Below, piece by piece: positions 1 through 9,527 of a stretch of DNA of 64,000 bases (position 1 is its first letter; each line of letters starts with the position of its first letter). The notes beneath the pieces were generated by a model. It did not search any database. It was not told where the DNA came from and saw nothing but the letters and a program-made list of their open reading frames with translations. The translations under genes were made by a program, and so were the position numbers. Source of the DNA: Streptococcus mitis (lineage in GTDB: Bacteria > Bacillota > Bacilli > Lactobacillales > Streptococcaceae); NCBI RefSeq assembly GCF_016658865.1, contig NZ_CP067992.1, positions 1,941,001 to 2,005,000 of the forward strand, written 5' to 3'.

Positions 1-596
1 ACTCCTTGAGCCAGATGGTAAACGCCATGCACTTGCCCTTCTCCATCCTGATAGAAGGAAACTCTTGCAAAGTAGGCGTCTGTCTCTTGAACCGCACGTA
101 CACATGCTTCAAACTGAGCCAAGCCATCTTCCCCTAAAAAGCTTTTCAAATCCTCATGACTAAAGAAAACAGGATTAAAAATTCCTTGGCAAATCGTAAA
201 GCGGGCTGCACTATCAGCCAGATGGGCTTGAATACCTGCTTGGAAATAAGCTTCAAAGTCAAAATCATCGAGCCCCTCAATCTCCGTTCCTGTGTAAGCA
301 AGCAGGGCTTCTAAAAATGACTTGATGATCTCCCAGTCTGTCTTCGTTAGTAGCTCAGGAAGATCGACACGGTAACCCTTTTGACCATCAGCATAACTGA
401 CCTTAAAAAGAAATTGTGATTGCCCCACTATCGCACACTCGATATACTCGAGACGATTAAGAGGCTGACGGAGATAGACAGCATCATAGCTATGTGACTC
501 CAAACCATCTACCAAGGCCAAGATCGACTTGGCAGTCAAAATTTCCTGTTCTCCTAAAATGCTCTGTTTATTTGGAATAAAAAATGTTTTCGTCAT
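1..596 (-). CDS. DUF4299-like hypothetical protein (3' part outside window)
   Basis: An open frame reads from an ATG at 596 (N-terminus MTKTFFIPNKQSILGEQ) to the left edge with no stop, so the C-terminus is missing. About 198 residues are visible. They are acidic and soluble, with no signal peptide or membrane segment. The sequence resembles streptococcal proteins annotated DUF4299 (recalled, not searched). AAAGGAG lies just upstream of the start. A TATACT -10 box followed by a perfect CcpA operator (609-624) suggests repression by preferred sugars. The function is unknown. Confidence 0.6.
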   Translation of the reverse strand, partial: MTKTFFIPNKQSILGEQEILTAKSILALVDGLESHSYDAVYLRQPLNRLEYIECAIVGQSQFLFKVSYADGQKGYRVDLPELLTKTDWEIIKSFLEALLAYTGTEIEGLDDFDFEAYFQAGIQAHLADSAARFTICQGIFNPVFFSHEDLKSFLGEDGLAQFEACVRAVQETDAYFARVSFYQDGEGQVHGVYHLAQG

Positions 597-608
597 AACT
601 GGACTCCT

Positions 609-632
609 TTGAAATCGTTTACATATAGTATA
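609..632 (-). promoter_or_regulatory. -10 box and cre site upstream of the DUF4299-like gene
   Basis: Read on the minus strand, TATACT (632-627) is followed by a 16-mer (624-609) matching the cre consensus WTGNAANCGNWNNCWW at every fixed position. The plus-strand reading is TTGAAATCGTTTACAT. A cre just downstream of a -10 box normally blocks transcription when CcpA is active. No convincing -35 was seen. Confidence 0.65.
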
Positions 633-690
633 CCCTATTTTCCTGAAAGATACAGAAACAAACTTTAGATTTTTTAGTAAAAAGCATAGA

Positions 691-716
691 AAAACAGCCC
701 CTAAGGACTGTTTAAT
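691..716 (-). terminator. Terminator of trhO
   Basis: Read on the minus strand, ACAGTCC and GGGCTGT flank a 4-nt loop and are followed by TTTTT. The hairpin lies just after the trhO stop. Confidence 0.7.
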
Positions 717-717
717 C

Positions 718-1704
718 TTATACAGTAGCTGCTTGATCCAAGCTTTCACCGATAGCGGCTAGGCGCTCGACAACTTCAGCTTGTGTCAATTCATGTTCTG
801 AAACATAGCGGTTACGTGGGTGAACACGGCACTCGTGTGAGCATCCACGAAGGTACTTGTCTTCATTTTCTTCTGATGTCAAGATACGACGGTTACAGAA
901 TGGATTTCCACAGTTGACATAACGTTCACATGGTGTTCCATCAAACCAGTCTTTCCCTACGATAGTTGGGTTGACATGGTTGACATCTACGGCAATACGC
1001 TCGTCAAAGACGTACATTTTCCCATCCCAAAGCTCACCTTGAACTTCTGGGTCTTTACCGTAAGTAGCGATTCCTCCGTGCAATTGGCCTACATCTTTGT
1101 AGCCTTCACGCACCATCCAGCCTGAGAATTTCTCACAGCGAACGCCACCTGTACAGTAAACCACGACGCGCTTGTCCATGAATTTTTCCTTGTTATCACG
1201 AACCCACTGTGGCAACTCACGGAAGTTGCGGATATCTGGGCGGATAGCCCCACGGAAATGTCCTAGGTCATACTCATAATCGTTACGTGTGTCAAGGACA
1301 ACCGTATCTTCGTCAAGAAGAGCTTCTTTGAACTCTTTTGGAGACAAGTAAGCACCTGTTGTTTCAAGTGGGTTGATGTCGTTGTCAAAGTCGTTGTCTT
1401 CCAAACCAAGGTGGACAATTTCTTTCTTGTAGCGAACAAACATCTTCTTGAAGGCCTGTTCATTTTCTTCGTCAATCTTGAACCAGAGGTCTTCCATGCC
1501 TGGGAGGCTGTGAACGTAGTCCATGTATTTTTGAGTTGTTTCGTAGTCACCTGAAACTGTTCCGTTAATTCCTTCGTCAGCGACTAGGATACGACCTTTA
1601 AGGCCGATTGATTTACAGAAAGCCAAGTGGTCTGCAGCAAATTGCTCTGCATTTTCAATTGGAGTGTAAAGGTAGTAAAGTAAGACACGAATATCTTTTG
1701 CCAT
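718..1704 (-). CDS. trhO: tRNA uridine-34 hydroxylase TrhO (rhodanese family)
   Basis: The protein has 328 residues from [11 protein letters not shown]. An in-frame ATG 15 codons upstream is less likely, because the family starts at MAKDIRV. The N-terminal part is the acylphosphatase-like UPF0176 region. A rhodanese domain spans about 115-215 with the active-site loop YCTGGVRC (Cys184, Cys190). A Cys-rich C-terminus follows (CGNPFC, GCSHEC). Family members hydroxylate the wobble uridine of certain tRNAs, the first step toward 5-methoxyuridine in Firmicutes. It appears to be a single-gene unit ended by the hairpin at 691-716. Confidence 0.9.
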   Translation of the reverse strand: MAKDIRVLLYYLYTPIENAEQFAADHLAFCKSIGLKGRILVADEGINGTVSGDYETTQKYMDYVHSLPGMEDLWFKIDEENEQAFKKMFVRYKKEIVHLGLEDNDFDNDINPLETTGAYLSPKEFKEALLDEDTVVLDTRNDYEYDLGHFRGAIRPDIRNFRELPQWVRDNKEKFMDKRVVVYCTGGVRCEKFSGWMVREGYKDVGQLHGGIATYGKDPEVQGELWDGKMYVFDERIAVDVNHVNPTIVGKDWFDGTPCERYVNCGNPFCNRRILTSEENEDKYLRGCSHECRVHPRNRYVSEHELTQAEVVERLAAIGESLDQAATV

Positions 1705-1835
1705 AAGATTTGTTCTCTTTTCTATTCTTAAATTTTCAGAATTTTTCATCTAACTATACTAGTATACCTGCTTGAGAAAGCGAATGCAATTTATTTGACT
1801 GGAAATTGTAGAAAAGTGCTTATCCCTGCACTTCA

Positions 1836-2132
1836 TCAGTAACCATAGCGAATAGCAGATAATTCTCTCAATTTTTTTATTTGCTCGGCTTGATTTTCTG
1901 ACAAAATCAACTTATTATCAATCAACACACGTGAGATATCAACATTCATTTGACTCAATATAAAAGGAGTAGAAGTCCCATCGTCCTTCAATCTTCTTTG
2001 ATAAATAACTAATTGATTTTTCAAGGGAGTCAATTGAGGCGTATCCTTTATATCTTCCAATAGATGATTTATGATAGTCATGGCTTCACAACGCCTTTCG
2101 CTTCCTCCTGCAAACCATTTTAATGGTGTCAT
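1836..2132 (-). CDS. Enterocin A-type bacteriocin immunity protein
   Basis: This 98-residue soluble, helix-rich protein (MTPLKWFAGG... to SAIRYGY) fits the EntA_Immun family, four-helix cytoplasmic proteins that protect against pediocin-like class II bacteriocins. The start is supported by AAGGAGG upstream and by the LKWFAGG N-terminus typical of streptococcal members (recalled). It lies just downstream of a CPBP membrane protease gene, a common pairing in blp/pnc immunity regions. No bacteriocin precursor with a double-Gly leader was found nearby, so this looks like orphan immunity. The link to a particular bacteriocin is inference. Confidence 0.75.
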   Translation of the reverse strand: MTPLKWFAGGSERRCEAMTIINHLLEDIKDTPQLTPLKNQLVIYQRRLKDDGTSTPFILSQMNVDISRVLIDNKLILSENQAEQIKKLRELSAIRYGY

Positions 2133-2187
2133 TCTTATTTTCCTCCTTAAATTGAAAAGCTATCATTCTTACTCTCGAACTAATATT

Positions 2188-2877
2188 TTACCCAAACACC
2201 CTATATAAAAAAGTCAGCAAAAATGGTAATGTCGCGAAAATATTATTAATCACATGCACCGCATAGGAAGGATAAATGCTCTTGGTATAGCGGGTCAAAC
2301 TAGCAAAGATGATGCCAGATGTTGCAAAGACGAAGATATCTAACAAACTAGGCAGGCTTGAAAAATGAGGAAGAGCAAATAAAATGGACGGAAGAAGCAA
2401 ATCAAGGCCAAATCTAGAATGCTTAAAGAAGGCGTGTTGCAGTAATCCTCTATAGATCAGCTCTTCCATAAGTGGAGTCAGAAAGAACAGGGTTATATAG
2501 ATACCTAGCTCAGCAAAGTTGGTCCCACTATAACCGATCAATACGGCCCAACCTTCAGCAGTTGACTGAACATGTTTAGCTGTCTGAACGTTAAAAGAGA
2601 TCTGGAGCACTACCACTAATACTGTCAAAATCGAATACCAAAGCCATTTTTTTCTCGGAATGCGAAAGAGATAACCATGGTCTGTCTTAACCAGAATCCA
2701 AATCATGACTCCGCTAAATAGCAAACTCAAGATATTTTGAATCCAGAAGAAATTGCCAATCTGGGAAGAAAATTGCCAATAATTTTGGACAATAAGCGTC
2801 AGCTGAGAAAGACCAAATACAAAAAATAGGTAAGAGAAAACTGCACTTATTTTGAGTAAAAGCTGATACTTCTTCAT
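2188..2877 (-). CDS. CPBP (CAAX/Abi) intramembrane metalloprotease, likely bacteriocin self-immunity
   Basis: This 229-residue membrane protein has about six to seven hydrophobic segments. It carries the Abi/CPBP motifs EELIYRG near 139-145 and a histidine in the PHFSS motif, which form the putative metal site. Family members include type II CAAX proteases and immunity proteins of class II bacteriocin loci. AAAGGAGGG precedes the ATG. The EntA-like immunity gene follows 55 nt downstream, so the two probably form an operon. The protease substrate is unknown. Confidence 0.8.
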   Translation of the reverse strand: MKKYQLLLKISAVFSYLFFVFGLSQLTLIVQNYWQFSSQIGNFFWIQNILSLLFSGVMIWILVKTDHGYLFRIPRKKWLWYSILTVLVVVLQISFNVQTAKHVQSTAEGWAVLIGYSGTNFAELGIYITLFFLTPLMEELIYRGLLQHAFFKHSRFGLDLLLPSILFALPHFSSLPSLLDIFVFATSGIIFASLTRYTKSIYPSYAVHVINNIFATLPFLLTFLYRVFG

Positions 2878-3021
2878 GTGAACCCTCCTTTCTAAAATCG
2901 GAACATCTCTAATATAAGCTATATTTTCCTAAATCTTTACTCCAAATCCTAAATGTTACTTGAGATTTCCTGAGTAGTTAAATAGTGATAAGAAAACATG
3001 GATATCCTATGCTCTCATTTC

Positions 3022-3066
3022 AAAAAATCACTGCCTTCCCCAGACAAACCTGAGGAAAACAGTGAT
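3022..3066 (-). terminator. Terminator of the N-glycan ABC transporter operon
   Basis: ATCACTG and CAGTGAT (3027-3033 and 3060-3066), with inner pairs TTCC/GGAA and CAG/CTG, form a long stem. On the minus strand it is followed by TTTTTTG. It lies 45 nt past the substrate-binding protein gene. Confidence 0.75.
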
Positions 3067-3110
3067 CACATTTTTAGGAATTAGGAATGAATACACGAAA
3101 TCAATTGATT

Positions 3111-4592
3111 TTATGATTTTTTGTTTTTCAAGAATTCATCATATTGTTTTTGCATTTCGTTCAATACTTTTTCGTAGGCACCTTCAGATTTCAATTTTTC
3201 CATCAATTCTGGAATAGCTTTATCTGGGTCTACAGTACCAGTGTTGATAGCTGTATCGAATTGTTGCATTGTATTAGAGATTGCTGAGATTTCAGATTTC
3301 ACACTATCAGTGTTAAAGATGAATCCAAGCGCTGGAGATTCTTTAGCTTCAGCCAATTGTTTCTTAGAATCTTCAATTTGTTGGTCTGTAACGTTTTCGT
3401 TGATGTAAAGGATCCAGTTGTTACCAGTGTTCCATCCACCCATGTGAGTGTTTCCTTTGTATCCATCAAGGACGCGAACACGGTTTTCTTTTCCTTCAAT
3501 TTTTTCCCAGTTCTTGCCTTCTGGACCGTAAACAAGACCGTTCAAGAGTTCTGGGTTAGTGTTCAAGAGGTTCAACACTTCCATTGATTTTTCTTTGTTC
3601 TTAGAGTTGTTTGAGATAACAAAGTTAGCAACTTGTGTTGTTTGGTTTTTCTTGATGAAGTTAGTGATTGGTTTGATTTGGATATCTTTGTTTGCAACAC
3701 GTGAAAGCAAGCTGTTACCATAGTCAGCTGGTCCTACTGTTTCTTCACGAACGAACCAAGTATCTTGTTGAAGGTCAAATGAAGTATCGCTTGTTGCTAC
3801 GTCTTTTGGAATGTATCCAGCTTCATAGAATTTATGAAGAGTCTTCAAGTGTTCTTTGAAACGAGGTACTTCGTAACGGTTTACGATCTTAGTAGTGTCT
3901 CCTTCAAGGTCGATAACGAATGGAAGTCCATTTGGAACTGGGTAGTCAAAGTTATCAGATGGGATGAAGTTCTTAGTAACCGCAAATGGCACTACATCTG
4001 GAGCTTTTTCTTTAATTTGTTTCAAGACTGGTTCAAGTGTTTCGTATGAAGTTACACCTGAAATATCGATACCGTATTTAGCAAGAAGTGTTCCGTTGAA
4101 GGCGAAGTTTTGAGATGATGCAACGTTGGCTGCAACTGGAACTGCGTAAATTTTACCGTTAATGCTGTTACCTTTGATGTAAGCTGGGTCAAGTACCTTG
4201 TAAAGATCTTTACCTTCTTTTTTGTACAATTCTGTCAAGTCAGCGTAAGCACCTTTTTGAGCGTTTACAACATAGTTATCTGCAAAGGCGATATCATAAT
4301 TTTCACCAGATGATGTGATAACTGACATTTTCTTACCATAGTCACCCCATCCAAGGTATTGGATATCCAATTTAGCACCAACTTTTTCACCGATGATTTT
4401 GTTAGCATTTTCTAGCAATTCATCCAAATTATCCGGTTTGTCACCGATTTGGTACATTTTGATAACAGTCTTATCACCTGAAGCTGAGTCAGCAGCTTTT
4501 TTGTTACCTGAAAGGTTTCCACAAGCAGCAAGACCAGCAGCCAAAGCGACTACGCTAGCAGATGCAAAAGCATATTTTTTCCAGTTTTTCAT
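3111..4592 (-). CDS. ngtS: Sugar ABC transporter substrate-binding lipoprotein (NgtS-like, N-glycan oligosaccharides)
   Basis: The protein has 493 residues from MKNWKKYAFASASVV, with AAGGAG upstream. It has a lipoprotein signal with lipobox LAAC and lipidated Cys24. The rest is a family-1 extracellular solute-binding domain. It matches by recall the pneumococcal NgtS, which binds Man5GlcNAc-type products released from host N-glycans by EndoD. It is the last gene of a three-gene operon after two CUT1 permeases. No ATPase gene is present, and in streptococci MsmK usually energises such orphan transporters. The neighbouring mannosidase genes support the substrate assignment. The ligand is inferred from family and context. 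Confidence 0.8.
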   Translation of the reverse strand: MKNWKKYAFASASVVALAAGLAACGNLSGNKKAADSASGDKTVIKMYQIGDKPDNLDELLENANKIIGEKVGAKLDIQYLGWGDYGKKMSVITSSGENYDIAFADNYVVNAQKGAYADLTELYKKEGKDLYKVLDPAYIKGNSINGKIYAVPVAANVASSQNFAFNGTLLAKYGIDISGVTSYETLEPVLKQIKEKAPDVVPFAVTKNFIPSDNFDYPVPNGLPFVIDLEGDTTKIVNRYEVPRFKEHLKTLHKFYEAGYIPKDVATSDTSFDLQQDTWFVREETVGPADYGNSLLSRVANKDIQIKPITNFIKKNQTTQVANFVISNNSKNKEKSMEVLNLLNTNPELLNGLVYGPEGKNWEKIEGKENRVRVLDGYKGNTHMGGWNTGNNWILYINENVTDQQIEDSKKQLAEAKESPALGFIFNTDSVKSEISAISNTMQQFDTAINTGTVDPDKAIPELMEKLKSEGAYEKVLNEMQKQYDEFLKNKKS

Positions 4593-4695
4593 GACAAAAA
4601 CTCCTTTTTTTATTTTTAAACTTATAAACAATGTAATGATTTTAACTTCACGCAAGGGAAGTTTGAAAACGAGAAAGGATATTTCTCAACAAGTA

Positions 4696-5619
4696 CTATT
4701 CTTTCACACCACCGATAGTCAAACCTTTTACAAAGTAGCGTTGGAAGAATGGATATAAAATCGCGATTGGAAGGGTTGCGACCACAACCATGGCCATACG
4801 ACCTGTTTCTTTCGGTAGAGCAACGCCCAGTTGACCTGAAAGGCCGACTGCTTTGGCGATGTAGTCCATATTTTGTTGGATTTGCATGAGCAAATATTGC
4901 AATGGATACAAGTTGTCACTCTTGATATAAAGAAGGGCGTTGAACCAGTCATTCCAGAAACCAAGAGCTGTTAAGAGCGTGATGGTTGCGATACCTGGCA
5001 GTGACAATGGCAAACAGATCTGGAAGAAAATTCGGGCTTCACTGGCACCATCGATACGAGCAGATTCTAGAATAGCTTCTGGAATGGTCTTCTTGAAGAA
5101 GGAACGCATCAAGACAATATTGAATGGTGAGAGAAGCATTGGAACAATCAAGGCCCAAACAGTGTCACCAAGCTGAAGTACACGAGTGACCATGATATAA
5201 CCTGGTACCAAACCAGCGTTGAACAACATACTGAGAAGTACGAAGATGGTAAAGAATCTGCGATACTTAAAGGTTGTACGTGAAATGGCGTAAGCATAAG
5301 TTGTTGTGATAAAGACATTTGTCAATGTCCCAACTACGGTTACAAAGACTGAGATGAAGAGGGCTTGTAGGATTTTATCCTTAAACTGTGCCAAGAACTC
5401 AAATCCATCTAATCCAAATTGAGATGGGAAGAAGCTATATCCATTTTGGAGGATACTCTTTTCATCTGTTACCGAAATAACGATAACGAATACGAAGGGT
5501 AGGATACAAGAGAGGGCAACCAAACCAGAAATGGTACTAAAGAAGATATCTGCTTTCTTACTGAAGGAGTGAATGCCGACATTATCAATTTTTTCTTTTT
5601 TAATTTTCTTTTCTGCCAT
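4696..5619 (-). CDS. Carbohydrate ABC transporter permease (MalG/YtcP type)
   Basis: A 307-residue inner-membrane permease starts at MAEKKIKKEK, chosen because AGGAGGAG lies 5-8 nt upstream; the longer in-frame ORF has no ribosome site. Six transmembrane segments are visible. The cytoplasmic EAA loop reads ESARIDGASEARIFFQICLP. In pneumococcus this subunit is one of NgtP1/NgtP2; I cannot say which name applies. It follows the LplB-type permease by 13 nt and precedes the binding protein by 103 nt. CcpA repression of the whole operon is likely from the upstream cre. Confidence 0.88.
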   Translation of the reverse strand: MAEKKIKKEKIDNVGIHSFSKKADIFFSTISGLVALSCILPFVFVIVISVTDEKSILQNGYSFFPSQFGLDGFEFLAQFKDKILQALFISVFVTVVGTLTNVFITTTYAYAISRTTFKYRRFFTIFVLLSMLFNAGLVPGYIMVTRVLQLGDTVWALIVPMLLSPFNIVLMRSFFKKTIPEAILESARIDGASEARIFFQICLPLSLPGIATITLLTALGFWNDWFNALLYIKSDNLYPLQYLLMQIQQNMDYIAKAVGLSGQLGVALPKETGRMAMVVVATLPIAILYPFFQRYFVKGLTIGGVKE

Positions 5620-5632
5620 ATTCTCCTCCTTT

Positions 5633-6562
5633 CTAGAACAAGGCTGAGTTTGGATCAACTCGTCTTGCAAGTAAGTTTGATAGGATAACCAGAATCAAGC
5701 CGACTACTGATTGATAGAGACCTGCCGCTGAAGCCATCCCAATATCTGCTGTCTGAGTCAAGCCATTATATACATATACGTCCAAGACATTGGTTACGTT
5801 ATAAAGCTGACCAGCATTGTGGGGGATTTGGTAGAAGAGACCAAAGTCTGCACGGAAGATATTTCCGACTGCAAGGATAGTCAATACGGTTACCAGCGGT
5901 GTCAACTGCGGAATGGTGACATTGCGAATTCGTTGCCATTTGCTGGCCCCGTCCACTGTCGCTGCTTCGTAGTAGGTTGGATCAATTCCCATGATTGTCG
6001 CATAGTACATGACACTGCTATATCCAAAACCTTTCCAAATACCTAGGAAAAGTAGGAGATAAGGCCAGATGCCTAAGTTAGCGTAGAAATTAATTTCCTT
6101 CATCCCAATAGACTCTAGGAAATGGTTGAAGACCCCTTTATCAATGTTTAGGAAGGCATCTGTAAAGAAACTGATGATAACCCAAGACAAAAAGTAAGGG
6201 AACAACATGGAAGTTTGGAAGATCTTAACCATTCTCTTAGAACGGAGTTCACTTAAGATGATAGCAATCCCTACAGATACAATCAAACCGATAAAGATAA
6301 AGCCTAGATTGTAGAGGACAGTATTTCGAGTGATGATAAAGGCGTCTTTTGAACTAAACAAGAATCTGAAATTATCGAGTCCGACCCATTTACTATTCAC
6401 GATACTATCTATAAATCCATTACTGGTCATGTGGTAGTCTTTAAAAGCAACCACGTTTCCAAATACTGGAATGTAGAAGAATAGAATCAACCAGAGTGCA
6501 CCTGGTAAAACCATCAAGAGAAAGATCCAGTTATCTCTCAAGGTTTTTGAAAACTTATTCAT
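5633..6562 (-). CDS. Carbohydrate ABC transporter permease (LplB/YteP type), first gene of operon
   Basis: This 309-residue permease has six transmembrane segments. The EAA motif reads YEAATVDGASKWQRIRNVT near 195-215, which docks the ATPase. The start ATG is preceded by GGGAGG. It belongs to the LplB/CUT1 group that imports complex oligosaccharides. Together with the next permease and the lipoprotein it forms the N-glycan importer; the ATPase must come from elsewhere in the genome. The upstream promoter and cre (6616-6664) control it. Confidence 0.88.
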   Translation of the reverse strand: MNKFSKTLRDNWIFLLMVLPGALWLILFFYIPVFGNVVAFKDYHMTSNGFIDSIVNSKWVGLDNFRFLFSSKDAFIITRNTVLYNLGFIFIGLIVSVGIAIILSELRSKRMVKIFQTSMLFPYFLSWVIISFFTDAFLNIDKGVFNHFLESIGMKEINFYANLGIWPYLLLFLGIWKGFGYSSVMYYATIMGIDPTYYEAATVDGASKWQRIRNVTIPQLTPLVTVLTILAVGNIFRADFGLFYQIPHNAGQLYNVTNVLDVYVYNGLTQTADIGMASAAGLYQSVVGLILVILSNLLARRVDPNSALF

Positions 6563-6615
6563 AATTTCCTCCCTTTTTTATTTTGATATCCATCTAAAAA
6601 TTCCTTTTTAGACTT

Positions 6616-6664
6616 TTGATAACGATTACATTATTAGTATACTCCTATTTGAAGGTTAGGTTAA
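6616..6664 (-). promoter_or_regulatory. Promoter with CcpA (cre) operator for the sugar ABC operon
   Basis: Minus-strand reading: TTAACC (6664-6659), a 17-nt spacer, TATACT (6641-6636), then ATGTAATCGTTATCAA (6631-6616), a perfect match to the cre consensus. The operator covers the expected start of transcription, so catabolite repression is likely. Confidence 0.75.
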
Positions 6665-6679
6665 ACTACTAATTATAGA

Positions 6680-6717
6680 AAAAACTCCACAAATTATTTT
6701 ATGTGGAGTACTTTTTT
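6680..6717. terminator. Bidirectional terminator hairpin
   Basis: ACTCCACA (6684-6691) and TGTGGAGT (6702-6709) form an 8-bp perfect stem. There are A/T runs on both sides, TTTTTT on plus and on minus. It probably ends the GH20-ROK-GH38-GH125 transcript. Confidence 0.75.
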
Positions 6718-6727
6718 AAGAAAGGGA

Positions 6728-6743
6728 TGTTTCACGAGAAACA
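6728..6743. promoter_or_regulatory. parS-like partition site
   Basis: The 16-mer TGTTTCACGAGAAACA differs at one central position from the parS consensus TGTTTCACGTGAAACA, the ParB (Spo0J) loading site. The flanks GGG and CCC extend the inverted repeat. It is intergenic, downstream of GH20 and beside a separate terminator. parS sites cluster near oriC, which fits the inferred location of this window. ParB binding is inferred. Confidence 0.6.
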
Positions 6744-6771
6744 CCCTGCTCAAGGCAAGGTGTTCTTGTTT

Positions 6772-8652
6772 TTAAGTTGTATAAATGGTTGAAGCTGTCG
6801 CAATAGTATGCCACTGGTTGGCTGTTGTGGCTGCGAAGTCCTTGTCTGCGTAGAAGTCTGTAAATGGCAGAATTTCCACTTCTAACTCATCGATGCGGTC
6901 AATCTGACCAGCCAGATAAGCTTCGATACGGCTTTCTGCTCGCTTAATGCGTTGCAAGAGTCCACCCATGCGGATATCGACCGTATCCAAGCCAAAGACC
7001 TTGTTTTCTTTCAGCCATTGGTGGCTAAAGAGGGCATGGAAGTCTTCAATTTGGCTTCTGAGTTCTGGTAATTCTTGCCTTGCGATTTCTTGCAGACTTC
7101 CTTTATCATCTGCTTGGTAAGCCTGACGAATGCGTCGTCCCACATCGACTTTGCTACTTAAAATGGCATTCAACTGAGCCTGCGTTTCAAAGAGGTAGGC
7201 ATAGTTGCCAGCTTTTTCTTTAATGTTAGCAAGCGTCTCAGCAGCCTGAGCGAAGTGCGGTTTGTCCTGTTCAGGTGTCATGTGTCGGTCAAGGATTGGA
7301 CAGAGAACATCCTGATAAAAGACATAGCGGTTGGGATTGATCCCGCTGAGATTGCCTGGTAGATCTGGTAAGAGGTTAGCAAGGTCAATCTGCATAAATT
7401 CCTCAACTGATAGGCCTGTATTGGTCTGAAAATGAGCAGACAAACGGTCTAGGTCATTGCGGTAGCTGAGTTCTGCCCAGATTTGCAAGCTTGGTAGGAC
7501 AGCGAATTGGGCAGTTTCACCACCATTGTCCCCCCAACCCGTCACGATGACTTCTTTGATATCATTGGCACGACAGGCCTTGTTCGCTTCAAGAGCGATA
7601 AGACGGCTGAAATGGTTATTGGGTGTGAAACCAATCCACTTCCAAGCTCCCCCTGCAAAGGCAAGGTCATGGCTAATATTGTGATGGTTGCGGAAGTTGC
7701 GATTGTATTTTTCCTCGCTATCCTGATAATAGTCCCAGTAAACCAAGGTCACTCGGTCTTTGAGATGGTCTAGGTAGACACGAGTTTCTTCTGGAATTTC
7801 CACATCACGGTCGTACTGACCATCTGCTGACATGAGTTTAAAGAACATATCGCTCCACATCTGGCAGTGGAAACCATATTTGTCAGCAATATCCAGCACG
7901 CGCTCCAAGTGTTGGCACATGAGGAGACTACGATCCACAACACCGTTCAGAATCAAGTAGCGTCCCAAACCAACCAAGTGGGCTTCGTCCATCCCGATAT
8001 TGACCTTGCGAGTTTGTAGTTTAGATAGAGTAGCAAACATGCCATCAATCAGGTCATAAACCTTTTCTTCGCCGATAAGAAGGATATCCTCCACATCACG
8101 GAGTTCCTGCACTTCCTTGACACCCCATTTAACGAAGGCTGACAAGTGAGCCAAGGTCTGGATACATGGCACAAAGGTCATATCAAACTGCTGGGCATAA
8201 GCTTCGATTTCCTGCAACTCCTCTGCTGAATAAGCACCGCGGAAATAGCCAAAGTAAGGCTGCCCTTCAATCTGGTAAGTGTCTTCCATGTAGAGCTCAA
8301 AGGTTGAGTAGCCCATGAGAGCCAAGACCTCAACCATCTGCTTGGCAGAAGCCACATTCAGCACCGCATTTCTCGAACAGTCTGCCATGTAGGCTAAATC
8401 TTCATAAGCTGCTTGTTCTTCTATCTCTACTTTATCACCTTCTGCTAGAGCTGTTACCAACAAGGACAAGGCACGATAAAATTGGTGAGATTTGCGATAA
8501 GTTAGTTGATAATGGCCACCCTCACCCTTGATAGAGATAGAGGCTTGGTCAGACTGAGCGACAGCTACTTCCACATCTGGTAGAGAAATGTGCTTTTGAA
8601 GCAACTCTATAGCTTGATGTTGTTTGGGACTAAGTCCTGTAAATCTTACCAT
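6772..8652 (-). CDS. GH20 beta-hexosaminidase (GH20C type)
   Basis: This 626-residue enzyme has no signal peptide, so it is cytoplasmic. The start [11 protein letters not shown] follows GGAGG and overlaps the ROK stop codon by 7 nt. An N-terminal GH20b-like domain spans about 1-80. The TIM barrel carries the GH20 Asp-Glu pair in IGMDEAH (Asp222, Glu223), which performs substrate-assisted hydrolysis through the N-acetyl group. It resembles the second pneumococcal hexosaminidase (GH20C). Its expected role is removing terminal GlcNAc or GalNAc from imported glycan fragments. It is last in the GH125-GH38-ROK-GH20 transcript. Confidence 0.85.
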   Translation of the reverse strand: MVRFTGLSPKQHQAIELLQKHISLPDVEVAVAQSDQASISIKGEGGHYQLTYRKSHQFYRALSLLVTALAEGDKVEIEEQAAYEDLAYMADCSRNAVLNVASAKQMVEVLALMGYSTFELYMEDTYQIEGQPYFGYFRGAYSAEELQEIEAYAQQFDMTFVPCIQTLAHLSAFVKWGVKEVQELRDVEDILLIGEEKVYDLIDGMFATLSKLQTRKVNIGMDEAHLVGLGRYLILNGVVDRSLLMCQHLERVLDIADKYGFHCQMWSDMFFKLMSADGQYDRDVEIPEETRVYLDHLKDRVTLVYWDYYQDSEEKYNRNFRNHHNISHDLAFAGGAWKWIGFTPNNHFSRLIALEANKACRANDIKEVIVTGWGDNGGETAQFAVLPSLQIWAELSYRNDLDRLSAHFQTNTGLSVEEFMQIDLANLLPDLPGNLSGINPNRYVFYQDVLCPILDRHMTPEQDKPHFAQAAETLANIKEKAGNYAYLFETQAQLNAILSSKVDVGRRIRQAYQADDKGSLQEIARQELPELRSQIEDFHALFSHQWLKENKVFGLDTVDIRMGGLLQRIKRAESRIEAYLAGQIDRIDELEVEILPFTDFYADKDFAATTANQWHTIATASTIYTT

Positions 8653-9527
8653 TGATTTTCCTCCTGTAACCAGTTGACAAGGGCACCATAGAGATTGGCA
8701 TCTGCATGATAGGTACAAGCTTGGATAAGAGGTGCGACCGTGTATTCTTCGTAGGCATCGATAAAGTCTTCAACAGCCTTCTTGACACCTTGGATAAAAT
8801 CTGGATTTTGACTGATAGAGCCTCCCAGACTGATGACATCTGGGTCGATGAGATATTGGATATTGAGCAAGCCTTGCGCCAGATTACGGTTCATGCGCTC
8901 AATGGCTTCTTGGCAAAGGGTATTTCCTGCTTCGGCCTCTTGGTAAATCTTGCGACCGTCCCAGTCAGTCTGACCAGACTTTTCAATCACGTATCGAACC
9001 ATATTTCCAGTTGACGCTAGTTGCGACCAGTTGTTGAGTTTTTCAGCAGGGGCAAGGGTTGTCATGTAGCCAAATTCTCCACCCAAGCCATGGCGTCCTC
9101 GGTGAAGCCTACCGTTGATAATCATGGCTCCGCCGATCCCTGTCCCAATCACGACACAGGCTGCATTTTCAAGCTCTGGATGAGCTAGCAATTCACTTAA
9201 CCCAACGCAGTTGGCATCATTTTCAAGATGGACAGGTAGCTGATATGAGCTAAGCGCCTCATACCAAGAAAATCCGTGAATGTAGGGCACCGCACTGAAG
9301 CCATCAATCACACCTGTCTCTTGATTGACCGCACCTGGAACGCTCATAGCAATCCCGCTATAATCCTGCTCTAACAAGCGCTGGTCTAGCCAAGCTAGTA
9401 AATCCTCCAAACTTTCTGGCGTTGGAATGCTTGTCTTATTCAGTATTTTCCCATCAGGAGTCAGACTAGCAAACTTAATACCAGTCCCTCCGATATCAAT
9501 CGTTGCAATGGTCATTGTTTTTACCAT
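8646..9527 (-). CDS. ROK-family sugar kinase
   Basis: This 293-residue kinase starts near [16 protein letters not shown], the ATP phosphate-binding loop typical of ROK proteins. Further motifs are ENDANC near 112-117 and GTGIGGAMI. The usual ROK zinc motif CxCGxxGC is absent, and there is no N-terminal HTH, so it is an enzyme and not a repressor. By context it phosphorylates a monosaccharide freed by the neighbouring mannosidases or hexosaminidase, such as mannose or GlcNAc. A second Met at 9515 could be the start. The unusual hairpin upstream favours 9527, because it would bring the Shine-Dalgarno close to that ATG. Confidence 0.82.
   Translation of the reverse strand: MVKTMTIATIDIGGTGIKFASLTPDGKILNKTSIPTPESLEDLLAWLDQRLLEQDYSGIAMSVPGAVNQETGVIDGFSAVPYIHGFSWYEALSSYQLPVHLENDANCVGLSELLAHPELENAACVVIGTGIGGAMIINGRLHRGRHGLGGEFGYMTTLAPAEKLNNWSQLASTGNMVRYVIEKSGQTDWDGRKIYQEAEAGNTLCQEAIERMNRNLAQGLLNIQYLIDPDVISLGGSISQNPDFIQGVKKAVEDFIDAYEEYTVAPLIQACTYHADANLYGALVNWLQEENQW

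Noticed and set aside
1750..3110. A bacteriocin precursor next to the immunity genes
   Set aside because: No short frame with a double-Gly leader or secreted peptide on either strand in the gaps.
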